Below are positions 16,721-23,816 of a stretch of DNA of 37,484 nt, one piece after another; position 1 is the first letter of the stretch; each line of letters begins with the position of its first letter. The notes below the pieces were generated by a model. That model saw only the letters and a list, made by a program, of their open reading frames with translations, searched no databases and had not been told where the DNA came from. This DNA is from JAKZSU01 sp047517485 (GTDB taxonomy: Bacteria; Pseudomonadota; Alphaproteobacteria; UBA7887): assembly GCA_047517485.1 (NCBI GenBank), contig JAKZSU010000217.1:1-37484 (forward strand), read 5' to 3'. A program made the translations under genes and the position numbers.

Positions 16721-18011
16721 GGCATCTGCGCCTGGATTCGCCAAAGAATTCGCCGATTTCCTCGGCGCCAAACGCGGTTCCGCGCCGAATGTCGGCAAAG
16801 TCGTCGCCGACATTCTCGCCGATGTGCGCGCCCGCGGCGACGAGGCGGTGCTCGACTACACCCGACGCTTCGATCGTTTCGCGCTTTCCGCCGACGCCAT
16901 GCGAATCGACGAGGCCGAAATCCAGCGCGCGCATGAGGCGTGCGATCCGGCACTGGTGGCGGCGCTGGAGGTCGCGGCCCGGCGGATCGACGCCTATCAT
17001 CGCCGCCAAATGCCCGAGGACGTCTCGTACCGCGACGACGAAGGCGTTGAGTTGGGCGCCCGGTGGCGCCCGCTTTCGGCGGTCGGGCTTTATGTGCCGG
17101 GCGGAACCGCGGCCTATCCGAGTTCGGTGCTGATGAATGCCGTGCCGGCCCATGTCGCCGGTGTCGAGCGCATCGTGATGGTGACGCCCACCCCCGACGG
17201 CACGATCAATGGCCAAGTCTTGGCGGCGGCCTCGATCGCCGGGATCACCGACATTTATCGCATCGGCGGCGCCCAGGCGGTGGCGGCGCTTGCTTTCGGT
17301 ACCAAGACGATCGCCCCGGTCGACAAAATCGTCGGTCCCGGCAATGCCTATGTCGCGGAGGCCAAACGCCAGGTCTTCGGCATCGTCGGCATCGACATGA
17401 TCGCCGGTCCGTCGGAGATCCTGGTGGTCGCCGACGGCGCCAATGACCCGCGCTGGATCGCCGCCGACTTGCTGGCCCAGGCCGAGCACGATACCGCCGC
17501 GCAATCGATCCTGGTCACCGATGACGCGGAATTCGCCGATGTCGTGGTGACTGCCGTCGACGATGTTTTGCAAACCTTGCCGCGCGCCGATATCGCGCGC
17601 GCCAGTTGGCGTGACAACGGCGTGGTGATCGTCGTCGACGATCTATCGGATGCCCCGCCTTTGATCGATCGCGTAGCGCCCGAACATCTCGAGCTCGCGG
17701 TCGAGGATCCCGACGCGATCGCCGACCGGGTTCATCATGCCGGCGCCATCTTCCTCGGCCGACACACGCCCGAGGCCATGGGTGACTATGTCGCCGGCCC
17801 CAATCACGTGTTGCCGACCGCGCGCAGCGCGCGCTTCTCGTCCGGGCTTTCGACACTCGACTTCGTCAAGCGAACGAGCGTCCTGCGCCTTGATGAGAAC
17901 AGCTTGGCGGCCTTGGGTCCGGCGGCGGTGACGCTTGCCGAGGCCGAGGGTCTCGACGCCCACGCGCTCTCGGTCTCGGTCCGCATCGGGGCGGCGGGCG
18001 ACCAAAGCTGA
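16704..18011 (+). CDS. hisD: Histidinol dehydrogenase
   Basis: 435 aa. A zinc enzyme that oxidises L-histidinol twice with NAD to L-histidine, the last pathway step. YVPGGTAAYPSSVLMNAVPA is the NAD-site signature. Zinc and catalytic residues are visible: Gln and His in LAQAEHD, Glu-His in APEHLEL, Asp in MGDYVAGPNHVLPT and His in LDAHALS. GAGGAGG lies 6 bases before the ATG, inside the end of hisG. The next gene starts 6 bases after the stop, so the operon continues. Confidence 0.97.
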   Translation: MARRLKASAPGFAKEFADFLGAKRGSAPNVGKVVADILADVRARGDEAVLDYTRRFDRFALSADAMRIDEAEIQRAHEACDPALVAALEVAARRIDAYHRRQMPEDVSYRDDEGVELGARWRPLSAVGLYVPGGTAAYPSSVLMNAVPAHVAGVERIVMVTPTPDGTINGQVLAAASIAGITDIYRIGGAQAVAALAFGTKTIAPVDKIVGPGNAYVAEAKRQVFGIVGIDMIAGPSEILVVADGANDPRWIAADLLAQAEHDTAAQSILVTDDAEFADVVVTAVDDVLQTLPRADIARASWRDNGVVIVVDDLSDAPPLIDRVAPEHLELAVEDPDAIADRVHHAGAIFLGRHTPEAMGDYVAGPNHVLPTARSARFSSGLSTLDFVKRTSVLRLDENSLAALGPAAVTLAEAEGLDAHALSVSVRIGAAGDQS

Positions 18012-18017
18012 CCCCCG

Positions 18018-18512
18018 ATGGAGCCACAAGACCCATCGAACGCCGACCATCATCTCGTCGAGATCACCCTTGATGAGCGCAGCATCGTCAGTTGGAGCCC
18101 GGAAATCCAGCACGAGCGCTCTGTCGCGATCTTCGATCTGCTCGAACAAAATTACTTCAATCCGGTGGGCGCGTATCTCGGCCCCTATGGTCTGCATCTC
18201 TCGATCGAGGAAACTCGCTTGGTTTTCGACATTCGGTCCGGCGCGGATGGGTCGCCGCTCGCCAAGGTCCAGCTCCCGGTCGCCGGATTCCGCCGTCTGA
18301 TCAAGGACTATTTCACCGTCTGCGACAGCTACTTCGACGCCATCAAGCATGCCCCGCCGTCGCGTATCGAGGCGCTCGACATGGGGCGTCGCGGCCTCCA
18401 CGACGAGGGATCGGAGGCGTTGCGCGAGCGGCTCGAAGGCAAGATCGAGCTCGATTTCAACACCGCGCGCCGCCTGTTCACATTGATATGCGTTCTCCAC
18501 CTCCGGGGCTAA
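18018..18512 (+). CDS. UPF0262 family protein
   Basis: 164 aa. It matches UPF0262, a family confined largely to Alphaproteobacteria and typically placed next to hisD: HERSVAIFDLLEQN, GPYGLHLSIEE and KDYFTVCDSYFDAIK are recognisable, and it ends in ARRLFTLICVLHLRG. It is soluble, with no known catalytic motif. Spacing of 6 bases after hisD and 7 before the phosphatase gene places it firmly in the operon. Function unknown. Confidence 0.88.
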   Translation: MEPQDPSNADHHLVEITLDERSIVSWSPEIQHERSVAIFDLLEQNYFNPVGAYLGPYGLHLSIEETRLVFDIRSGADGSPLAKVQLPVAGFRRLIKDYFTVCDSYFDAIKHAPPSRIEALDMGRRGLHDEGSEALRERLEGKIELDFNTARRLFTLICVLHLRG

Positions 18513-18519
18513 ATCCAAA

Positions 18520-18960
18520 GTGCCCGACTTTCCATCGAGCGTACTGTTCTGTTGCACCAGCAATGCGCTTCGCTCGCCGATGGCCGAGGGGCTGATGAAG
18601 TTTCTCTTCGGGCGCCATGTTTTCGTCCAGTCGGTGGGATTGCGCCGCGGCACGCTCGACGGTTTCATGGTTTCGGTGATGGACGAAATCGGTGTCGATG
18701 TTTCCGGTCACACCGTGCGCACCTTCGACGATCTCGAGGACGGCTCTTTCGACCTCATCGTGTCGTTGTCGCCGGAAGCCCAGCATCATGCGGTGGAGAT
18801 GACCCGCACCATGGCCAGCGAGGTCGAATTCTGGAACACCTTCGATCCGTCACTGATCGAGGGGAGTCGCGAGGTGCGGCTAGAGGCCTATCGTGGGGTG
18901 CGCGATCGCTTGACCGCGCGCATGAAACAGCGCTTCGAAGTGCCCGGCGCACCGATTTAA
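18520..18960 (+). CDS. Low-molecular-weight protein-tyrosine-phosphatase family protein
   Basis: 146 aa, GTG start 7 bases after the UPF0262 gene. The phosphate-binding loop near residue 12 is CTSNALRS, the C-x5-R-S signature shared by small tyrosine phosphatases and arsenate reductases, followed by PMAEGLM. The general-acid Asp expected late in the protein is probably in NTFDPS. Genes of this kind sit at this place in many alphaproteobacterial genomes; the substrate is not known. Arsenate reduction would need further Cys residues, which I do not see in a clear redox arrangement. Confidence 0.85.
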   Translation: MPDFPSSVLFCCTSNALRSPMAEGLMKFLFGRHVFVQSVGLRRGTLDGFMVSVMDEIGVDVSGHTVRTFDDLEDGSFDLIVSLSPEAQHHAVEMTRTMASEVEFWNTFDPSLIEGSREVRLEAYRGVRDRLTARMKQRFEVPGAPI

Positions 18961-19064
18961 AAACAGGGTTTTTCCCTTCCCCAGCTTAGGAATAGGTTGA
19001 CCGATGCACGCTCACATCGCATGTTTCGGGCCGGACAATCAGGCGCGACCGTGACGGAGGCCGA

Positions 19065-19283
19065 ATGGCAAAAGAAGACTTGATCGAGTTCCAGGGTATG
19101 GTGAAAGAAATCCTGCCCAATGCCATGTTCCGCGTGGTGCTCGAAAACGATCACGAAATTCTGGCCCATACCTCGGGGCGGATGCGCAAGAACCGCATCC
19201 GTGTGCTCGCCGGCGACAAGGTGACGGTCGAGATGACGCCTTACGATCTGTCGAAGGGCCGCATCACTTTCCGCCATAAATGA
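19065..19283 (+). CDS. infA: Translation initiation factor IF-1
   Basis: 72 aa, the standard length. It is an S1-like OB-fold protein that binds the ribosomal A site during initiation. The sequence MAKEDLIEFQG, LENDHEILAHTSGRMRKNRI and YDLSKGRITFRHK is that of IF-1 almost throughout. GGAGG ends 4 bases before the ATG. The 104 bases upstream include TTGACC (18997-19002) but no convincing -10 hexamer 17 bases on. Confidence 0.98.
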   Translation: MAKEDLIEFQGMVKEILPNAMFRVVLENDHEILAHTSGRMRKNRIRVLAGDKVTVEMTPYDLSKGRITFRHK

Positions 19284-19305
19284 GTTAAGTGACGGGCGAC
19301 GCGCG

Positions 19306-19902
19306 ATGCCTGCCCGCCTGGTGCTCGCATCGGCCTCGCCGCGACGGCGTGAATTGCTGGCGCAGATCGGCCTCGTCGCCGATACCATAGACCCCGCCGA
19401 CATTGATGAATCGGTGCGGGCCCGGGAGCTGCCGCGCGTGCTCGCCGACCGGCTGGCCCGGGCCAAGGCCTTGGCCGTCGCGTCCCGCCATGGCGGCGCG
19501 TACGTCCTCGCCGCCGACACAGTCGTCGCCTGCGGCCGGCGGGCGCTGCCGAAACCGGGTGACGAAAGCGCGGCGCGAGCGTGCCTGGCGCTGTTGTCCG
19601 GCCGGCGCCATCGGGTCCATACCGGCGTCGCGGTGGTGGCGCCGGACGCGCGGTTGGTCTCGCGTCTGGTGACCACTCAGGTCCGCCTCAAGCGGCTGTC
19701 CGGGTCCGAGATCGATGCCTATGTCGCCAGCGGGGAATGGCGCGACAAGGCCGGCGGCTATGCGATCCAAGGCCGCGCCGGCGGTTTCGTGATCGCGCTC
19801 AACGGCTCGCCGTCGAATGTCGTCGGTCTGCCGCTGTTCGAGACCCGCGCGCTGCTCGCCGGTCTCGGGTATCCGATCGACGCGCCACGCGAGACTCCAT
19901 GA
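19306..19902 (+). CDS. maf: Maf family nucleoside triphosphate pyrophosphatase
   Basis: 198 aa. It hydrolyses non-standard or pyrimidine nucleoside triphosphates to monophosphates. LVLASASPRRRELL is the defining N-terminal motif; AADTVV holds the catalytic Asp; WRDKAGGYAIQG and NGSPSNVVGLP close the fold. The signature does not settle between the dTTP/UTP and m7GTP subgroups. It lies 22 bases after infA and overlaps the RNase gene by ATGA, the usual alphaproteobacterial infA-maf-rng arrangement. Confidence 0.95.
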   Translation: MPARLVLASASPRRRELLAQIGLVADTIDPADIDESVRARELPRVLADRLARAKALAVASRHGGAYVLAADTVVACGRRALPKPGDESAARACLALLSGRRHRVHTGVAVVAPDARLVSRLVTTQVRLKRLSGSEIDAYVASGEWRDKAGGYAIQGRAGGFVIALNGSPSNVVGLPLFETRALLAGLGYPIDAPRETP

Positions 19903-21341
19903 GCGGCGCCGAACGTCTCTTGATTTCGGTCGATCCGTGCGAGGTTCGGAGCGCGCTGCTGCGCGACGATCGGCTGGTCGATTACGCCGTCGAGCACCGG
20001 TCGGGCGAAAGCCTGGTCGGCAACGTCTATCTCGGACGCGTCGCGCGGATCGCCGGTGGCATCGACGCGGCGTTTCTCGATTGTGGCTTGGCGCGCGATG
20101 GATTTCTCTCCGGTCAGGACGGCCCGCCTGGCGACGGCACGATCGACCGCCGGGTTCACGAGGGCGAGGCGCTGGTGGTCCAGGTGAGTCGCGATCCGGT
20201 CGCCGAAAAAGGCGCCCGACTGACCACCCGGGTGACCTTGCCGGGCCGCATGCTGGTGCTGTGCCCCGGCGGCGACGGCGTGGCGGTGTCGCGGCGGATC
20301 GAAGACAGCGCCGAGCGTCAGCGACTGAGCGCCGCGCTGGAGGCCCACATCGATGACCTCGATGCCGGGGTCATCGTCCGCACCGCGGCGGAAGGCTGCG
20401 CGCCGGAGGACCTGGCGGCCGATCTCGCTGCCCTGATCGACGTCGCGGCCGCGATCGATGCCGCCCGTGCCGCCGCCTCGGCGCCCGCTTTGCTGCGCGC
20501 GGAACTGGGCCCCGTCGAGCGCGTGCTGCGCGACCGGCTCGGACGCGAGCCCGACTCGGTGATCGTCGATGATCACGATATTTTCGCCCTCGCCGCGGCC
20601 TATGCCCGCGAGTCCATACCCGCGCTGATCGATCGTATCGAGCTATATCGCGGACCTGAGCCGCTGTTCCGCGCGCATGACATCGAAGACGAAATCGCCG
20701 GTCTCATCGAGCCTCGCGTCGCTCTGGCGTCCGGCGGCGCGTTGGTGATCGAGGCGACCGAGGCGTTGACCGTGATCGATGTCGACAGCGCCGGCCGTAG
20801 CGCGCGAACCGGCCGGGCGGGCGATGCCGCGTTGGCGACCAATCTCGACGCGGCGGCGGAAATCGCCCGCCAAGTGCGGCTGCGCACCATTGGCGGCCTC
20901 ATCGCAATCGACTTCATCGGCATGGCAGGCGCGGATGACAAACACCAAGTGGTCGCCGCCTTGACCGCCGCCATCGCGGCCGATCCGGTGCCCGCGCGGG
21001 TGTCCGAGATGTCGGAGTTCGGCGTCGTCCAGGTCACCCGCAAGCAAGAGCGACCGGGGTTGGCGGACAGCCTCACCGAGCCGTGCCCGACTTGTGGCGG
21101 CGGCGGCCGGCTCAAATCGGCGCGCGCGGTGGCCGCGGAAATCGCCCGCGACGCGCTCGCCGAGGCCCACTTGCGGCCTGGTCACGCGGTCTCGATCATC
21201 GCCTCGCCGCCGGTCGCGGCACATTTGCGCGGTGACGGCGGTGCTCTGCTGCGCACCCTGGAGCGCGCCGTCGGCGCCCGGGTCGAAGTCGTCGCCGAGG
21301 CCGGCCGGCCGCGTGCCAGCTACGATGTCGCGGTGGCATGA
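19899..21341 (+). CDS. rng: Ribonuclease E/G family endoribonuclease, short form
   Basis: 480 aa from the ATG overlapping maf. The N-terminus has an S1-type RNA-binding part (VGNVYLGRVARIAGGIDAAF). The catalytic metal Asp residues are D294 in TVIDVDS and D338 in LIAIDFIGM. CPTC at 396-399 is the zinc-link that joins subunits in RNase E/G. There is no long C-terminal scaffold, so it is the RNase G-like or a minimal enzyme that should not build a degradosome. The frame is open further upstream, but that part is antisense-free overlap with maf and not protein-like. Role: processing of rRNA and decay of mRNA. Confidence 0.93.
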   Translation: MSGAERLLISVDPCEVRSALLRDDRLVDYAVEHRSGESLVGNVYLGRVARIAGGIDAAFLDCGLARDGFLSGQDGPPGDGTIDRRVHEGEALVVQVSRDPVAEKGARLTTRVTLPGRMLVLCPGGDGVAVSRRIEDSAERQRLSAALEAHIDDLDAGVIVRTAAEGCAPEDLAADLAALIDVAAAIDAARAAASAPALLRAELGPVERVLRDRLGREPDSVIVDDHDIFALAAAYARESIPALIDRIELYRGPEPLFRAHDIEDEIAGLIEPRVALASGGALVIEATEALTVIDVDSAGRSARTGRAGDAALATNLDAAAEIARQVRLRTIGGLIAIDFIGMAGADDKHQVVAALTAAIAADPVPARVSEMSEFGVVQVTRKQERPGLADSLTEPCPTCGGGGRLKSARAVAAEIARDALAEAHLRPGHAVSIIASPPVAAHLRGDGGALLRTLERAVGARVEVVAEAGRPRASYDVAVA

Positions 21342-21402
21342 CGAGGGGGTTGACGCCGCCCAATGATCGCGCCAATCCTGTTAGGTCCCTGGAGGAGGCG
21401 CG

Positions 21403-21624
21403 ATGACCCGTCGTGACAAGTCACTGACGGACGACCAATGGATCGGTGAGGCGAAGCCGGGCCTGGCGCGGCCGTGCCCGGTGTGCGGCACCTCGGCGGC
21501 GGCCGAGTGGCGCCCATTTTGTTCGCCGCGCTGCCATGACGTCGACCTTGGCCGCTGGCTCAAGGGCAGCTATTTTATCCCCGGCCTACCCCCCGGATTC
21601 GGCGAGGACGACGGCGACGGCTGA
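21403..21624 (+). CDS. yacG: DNA gyrase inhibitor YacG, zinc-binding
   Basis: 73 aa. Four Cys in CPVCG and FCSPRC form the zinc site of the YacG family, and DLGRWLKGSYFIPG is the conserved continuation. In E. coli YacG binds GyrB and blocks DNA binding. GGAGGAGG ends a few bases before the ATG, a strong ribosome site. It is the last protein gene of the block, as in many alphaproteobacteria, where it follows rng. Confidence 0.93.
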   Translation: MTRRDKSLTDDQWIGEAKPGLARPCPVCGTSAAAEWRPFCSPRCHDVDLGRWLKGSYFIPGLPPGFGEDDGDG

Positions 21625-21675
21625 CCACGTCGCGGCCGCGCGCGGCGTTAAGGATTCGCCGGCTTTGACCCAGTC

Positions 21676-21704
21676 TGGACAGCGCATGGGCCATCCCCTA
21701 TAAC
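21676..21704 (+). promoter_or_regulatory. Sigma-70-type promoter of tRNA-Phe
   Basis: TGGACA (21676-21681) and TATAAC (21699-21704) each match 5 of 6 consensus positions and are 17 bases apart, the ideal spacing. Transcription would start near 21711, about 33 bases before the mature tRNA. Confidence 0.75.
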
Positions 21705-21743
21705 CCTCGCACCCCGATTTCCGGGGGCCGCCAAACGGCGCAC

Positions 21744-21819
<76 letters not shown>

Positions 21820-21950
21820 TTCTTTCCAAAGGCTTACGAAGCGATTGGGTCAGGCTTGTTGCCGTGGCTTTGCAGTTTAGTCCGTGCGGTTTCGCAGTTT
21901 CTTGTTCCGCGCGCGTTCTAATTCGACTACCGCGCCACGGACCAACCGAC

Positions 21951-22424
21951 TTAATCCAGATCCGGCACCAACTCATGGCGATGGACCGCCTGGAAGACGA
22001 TCGAGGTTTCGATTTGGGTCACCCCGGGGCGGCTGGTGAAATGATCCAGCGCCAGGTTTTTCAGGTGTGTCATATCGCGGACGATGACGTGGACCACCAT
22101 GTCGTGCCGGCCGGTGACCAAAAACGCCGAGCGCACTTCGGGGATCGCCACAACGTCGCGCAGGAATTGATCGACCACGTCGCGGGTGTGTTTGGCCAGC
22201 GCGACAAACAACAACGCTTCGACCTGGAAGCCGAGGACCGCGAAATCGACCTCCGCGTGGGCGCCTTTGAGCACCCCTTCGGCGCGCAACCGCTTGAGGC
22301 GTTCGTGACAACTCGACGGCGCCAGATCGACCGCCGCGGCGAGCTGCTTGTTGCTCATCCGAGCATCGTTCTGCAAATGCCGCAGAATCTCGATATCCGT
22401 TCGGTCGACCGCCGTCTCAACCAT
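21951..22424 (-). CDS. Lrp/AsnC family transcriptional regulator
   Basis: 157 aa. The N-terminal helix-turn-helix (DRTDIEILRHLQNDARMSNKQLAAAVDLAPSS is split over residues 7-39) is followed by the RAM ligand-binding domain, with TGRHDMVVHVIVRD as its central strand pair. Such proteins are octameric or dimeric sensors of amino acids. It is divergent from the phytanoyl-CoA dioxygenase-like gene with 87 AT-rich bases between the starts, which suggests that it controls that gene and itself. Confidence 0.92.
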   Translation of the reverse strand: MVETAVDRTDIEILRHLQNDARMSNKQLAAAVDLAPSSCHERLKRLRAEGVLKGAHAEVDFAVLGFQVEALLFVALAKHTRDVVDQFLRDVVAIPEVRSAFLVTGRHDMVVHVIVRDMTHLKNLALDHFTSRPGVTQIETSIVFQAVHRHELVPDLD

Positions 22425-22511
22425 GATTTTTCCGATTTTAATTCGATAGATTTTTGATAATACCGTGCTCTATTCCTTAATGGTACGAATTTGACGAATT
22501 TCTGGTGAGAA
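22425..22511. promoter_or_regulatory. Divergent AT-rich control region between the Lrp-type regulator and the dioxygenase gene
   Basis: The region is AT-rich, with repeated GATTTT(T/A) near the regulator start and a tandem 9-base repeat ACGAATTTG/ACGAATTTC (22485-22501) just before the dioxygenase ribosome site GGTGAG (22504-22509). Lrp proteins favour such AT-rich repeated sites. No single operator is certain. Confidence 0.4.
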
Positions 22512-23420
22512 ATGATCAAGCCCGACGCACTCACCCTGAACGATGCGCAGATCGAACGGTTCCACGTTGACGGGTTCCTCGTCGTGGAAAACGTCATCGA
22601 CGATGCCGCGATCGAGGCGCTGCGCGCCCGCTTTCCGCTGCTGTTCGCCGGCGACTTCGACACCGGCGTGTTCCCCGACGAGTGGCACTGGCGCGAGGGC
22701 ATGAGCCTGCCCGACGTCACTCGTCACATGGGCAATGCCTGGAAATCGGATCTCACCATCGCCAAGCTCGTCCTCGCGCATGAGATCGCGGCGGCGGGGC
22801 GGGCGCTCATGGGATGGCCGGGCCTGCGTCTCGGCCAGGATACCATCTGGTGGAAGCCGCCCGACGCCAAGGCGATCAAATTCCATCAAGACACGTCGTT
22901 TATGAATTACCTCGACCCGACGTCGACGATCACCGGTTGGCTGACCCTCGACGATACCACCCGCGAGGCCGGCACCATCGAATATGTGCCGGGCTCGCAC
23001 AAATGGCCGGTGATGGAGATACCGCCGAAGTTTTTTACCGCCGACGATTACCGTGCGGAGATGAAACACGCGGCGGCGGCCGCCGGGGTGACCTCGCCGG
23101 AGCCGGTGTTCATCGAAATTCCCGCCGGATCGATGGTGTTTCATGCCGGCGAGGTCTGGCACGGATCGGGCCACAATGTGACCGGCGATACCGTGCGGCG
23201 CTCGATCGGCGTTCACATGCTGCACCAGGACGTCGCCTTCAGCGATCGCCCTGGCGGCTATATCTACCGCCGCTATCAGATCACCGGCGAGACCAGCTTC
23301 AACGAAAGCTTTTTTCCAATTACCGCTGGCCGCGACGGCTATCGCACGCCGTGGATCGACGAATTTTGCCGCACCGGGCAACGCACGCTCGCCACCGCGA
23401 CACAAGCGGCGGCGGAATAA
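22512..23420 (+). CDS. Phytanoyl-CoA dioxygenase (PhyH) family protein
   Basis: 302 aa. An Fe(II)- and 2-oxoglutarate-dependent hydroxylase. The iron ligands are H125 and D127 in FHQDTSF and H217 in WHGSGHN; the nearby Arg at 229-230 should bind 2-oxoglutarate. TGWLTLDDTTREAGTIEYVPGSHKW is split by the family core and fits PhyH. ATG at 22512 follows GGTGAG. Bacterial members act on varied small molecules, so the substrate is unknown; control by an Lrp-type regulator hints at an amino-acid-like compound. Its stop directly abuts that of cueR. Confidence 0.88.
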   Translation: MIKPDALTLNDAQIERFHVDGFLVVENVIDDAAIEALRARFPLLFAGDFDTGVFPDEWHWREGMSLPDVTRHMGNAWKSDLTIAKLVLAHEIAAAGRALMGWPGLRLGQDTIWWKPPDAKAIKFHQDTSFMNYLDPTSTITGWLTLDDTTREAGTIEYVPGSHKWPVMEIPPKFFTADDYRAEMKHAAAAAGVTSPEPVFIEIPAGSMVFHAGEVWHGSGHNVTGDTVRRSIGVHMLHQDVAFSDRPGGYIYRRYQITGETSFNESFFPITAGRDGYRTPWIDEFCRTGQRTLATATQAAAE

Positions 23421-23807
23421 TCAACCGCCCGCCAAATCGTCGATGATCGGGCAGTCCGGGCGGTGATCGCCGTGGCAGGCGTCGATTAGGGTGGTCAGCG
23501 CGCTTCGCAACGTCGCCAGTTCCGCGAGCTTTTGGTCGATCCGCGCGAGGTGCGCCTCGGCGATCGATTTGACGTCGGCCGACGCGCGCTCCTTGTCGTC
23601 ATAGAGCGCGAGTAGGGCGCGGCAGTCCTCGACCGAGAATCCCAGCCCGCGGGCGCGCTGCAGAAACCTTAACTTGTGAAGATCGAGTTCTTGGTAGCTG
23701 CGGTACCCGTTGGCGCGCCGGTCGGGGGTCACCAGACCGACGTCCTCGTAATAGCGGATCGTCTTGGCGGGCAAACCGCAGGCGCGTTCCGCTTGTCCGA
23801 TATTCAT
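23421..23807 (-). CDS. cueR: Cu(I)-responsive MerR-family regulator CueR
   Basis: 128 aa. MNIGQAERACGLPAKTIRYYEDVGL is split over the N-terminal helix-turn-helix, followed by the wing (NGYRSY) and a long dimerisation helix. The metal loop is CHGDHRPDC, two Cys eight positions apart as in CueR for linear Cu(I) binding; this rules against mercury (three Cys) and redox SoxR types. It lies 9 bases after copA in the same direction, and a CueR-type operator is found in front of copA, so it should regulate its own operon. Confidence 0.92.
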   Translation of the reverse strand: MNIGQAERACGLPAKTIRYYEDVGLVTPDRRANGYRSYQELDLHKLRFLQRARGLGFSVEDCRALLALYDDKERASADVKSIAEAHLARIDQKLAELATLRSALTTLIDACHGDHRPDCPIIDDLAGG

Positions 23808-23816
23808 CGCGATCTC

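Noticed and set aside
18520..18960. Arsenate reductase (arsC) of an arsenic operon
   Set aside because: The C-x5-R-S loop is shared with tyrosine phosphatases, and no ArsR, ArsB or clear redox Cys relay is present.
18997..19025. TTGACC with CATGTT 17 bases on as infA promoter
   Set aside because: The -10 candidate matches only 3 of 6 positions.
21665..21704. TTGACC at 21665-21670 as -35 of the tRNA promoter
   Set aside because: It is 28 bases from TATAAC; TGGACA at 21676 has the correct 17-base spacing.
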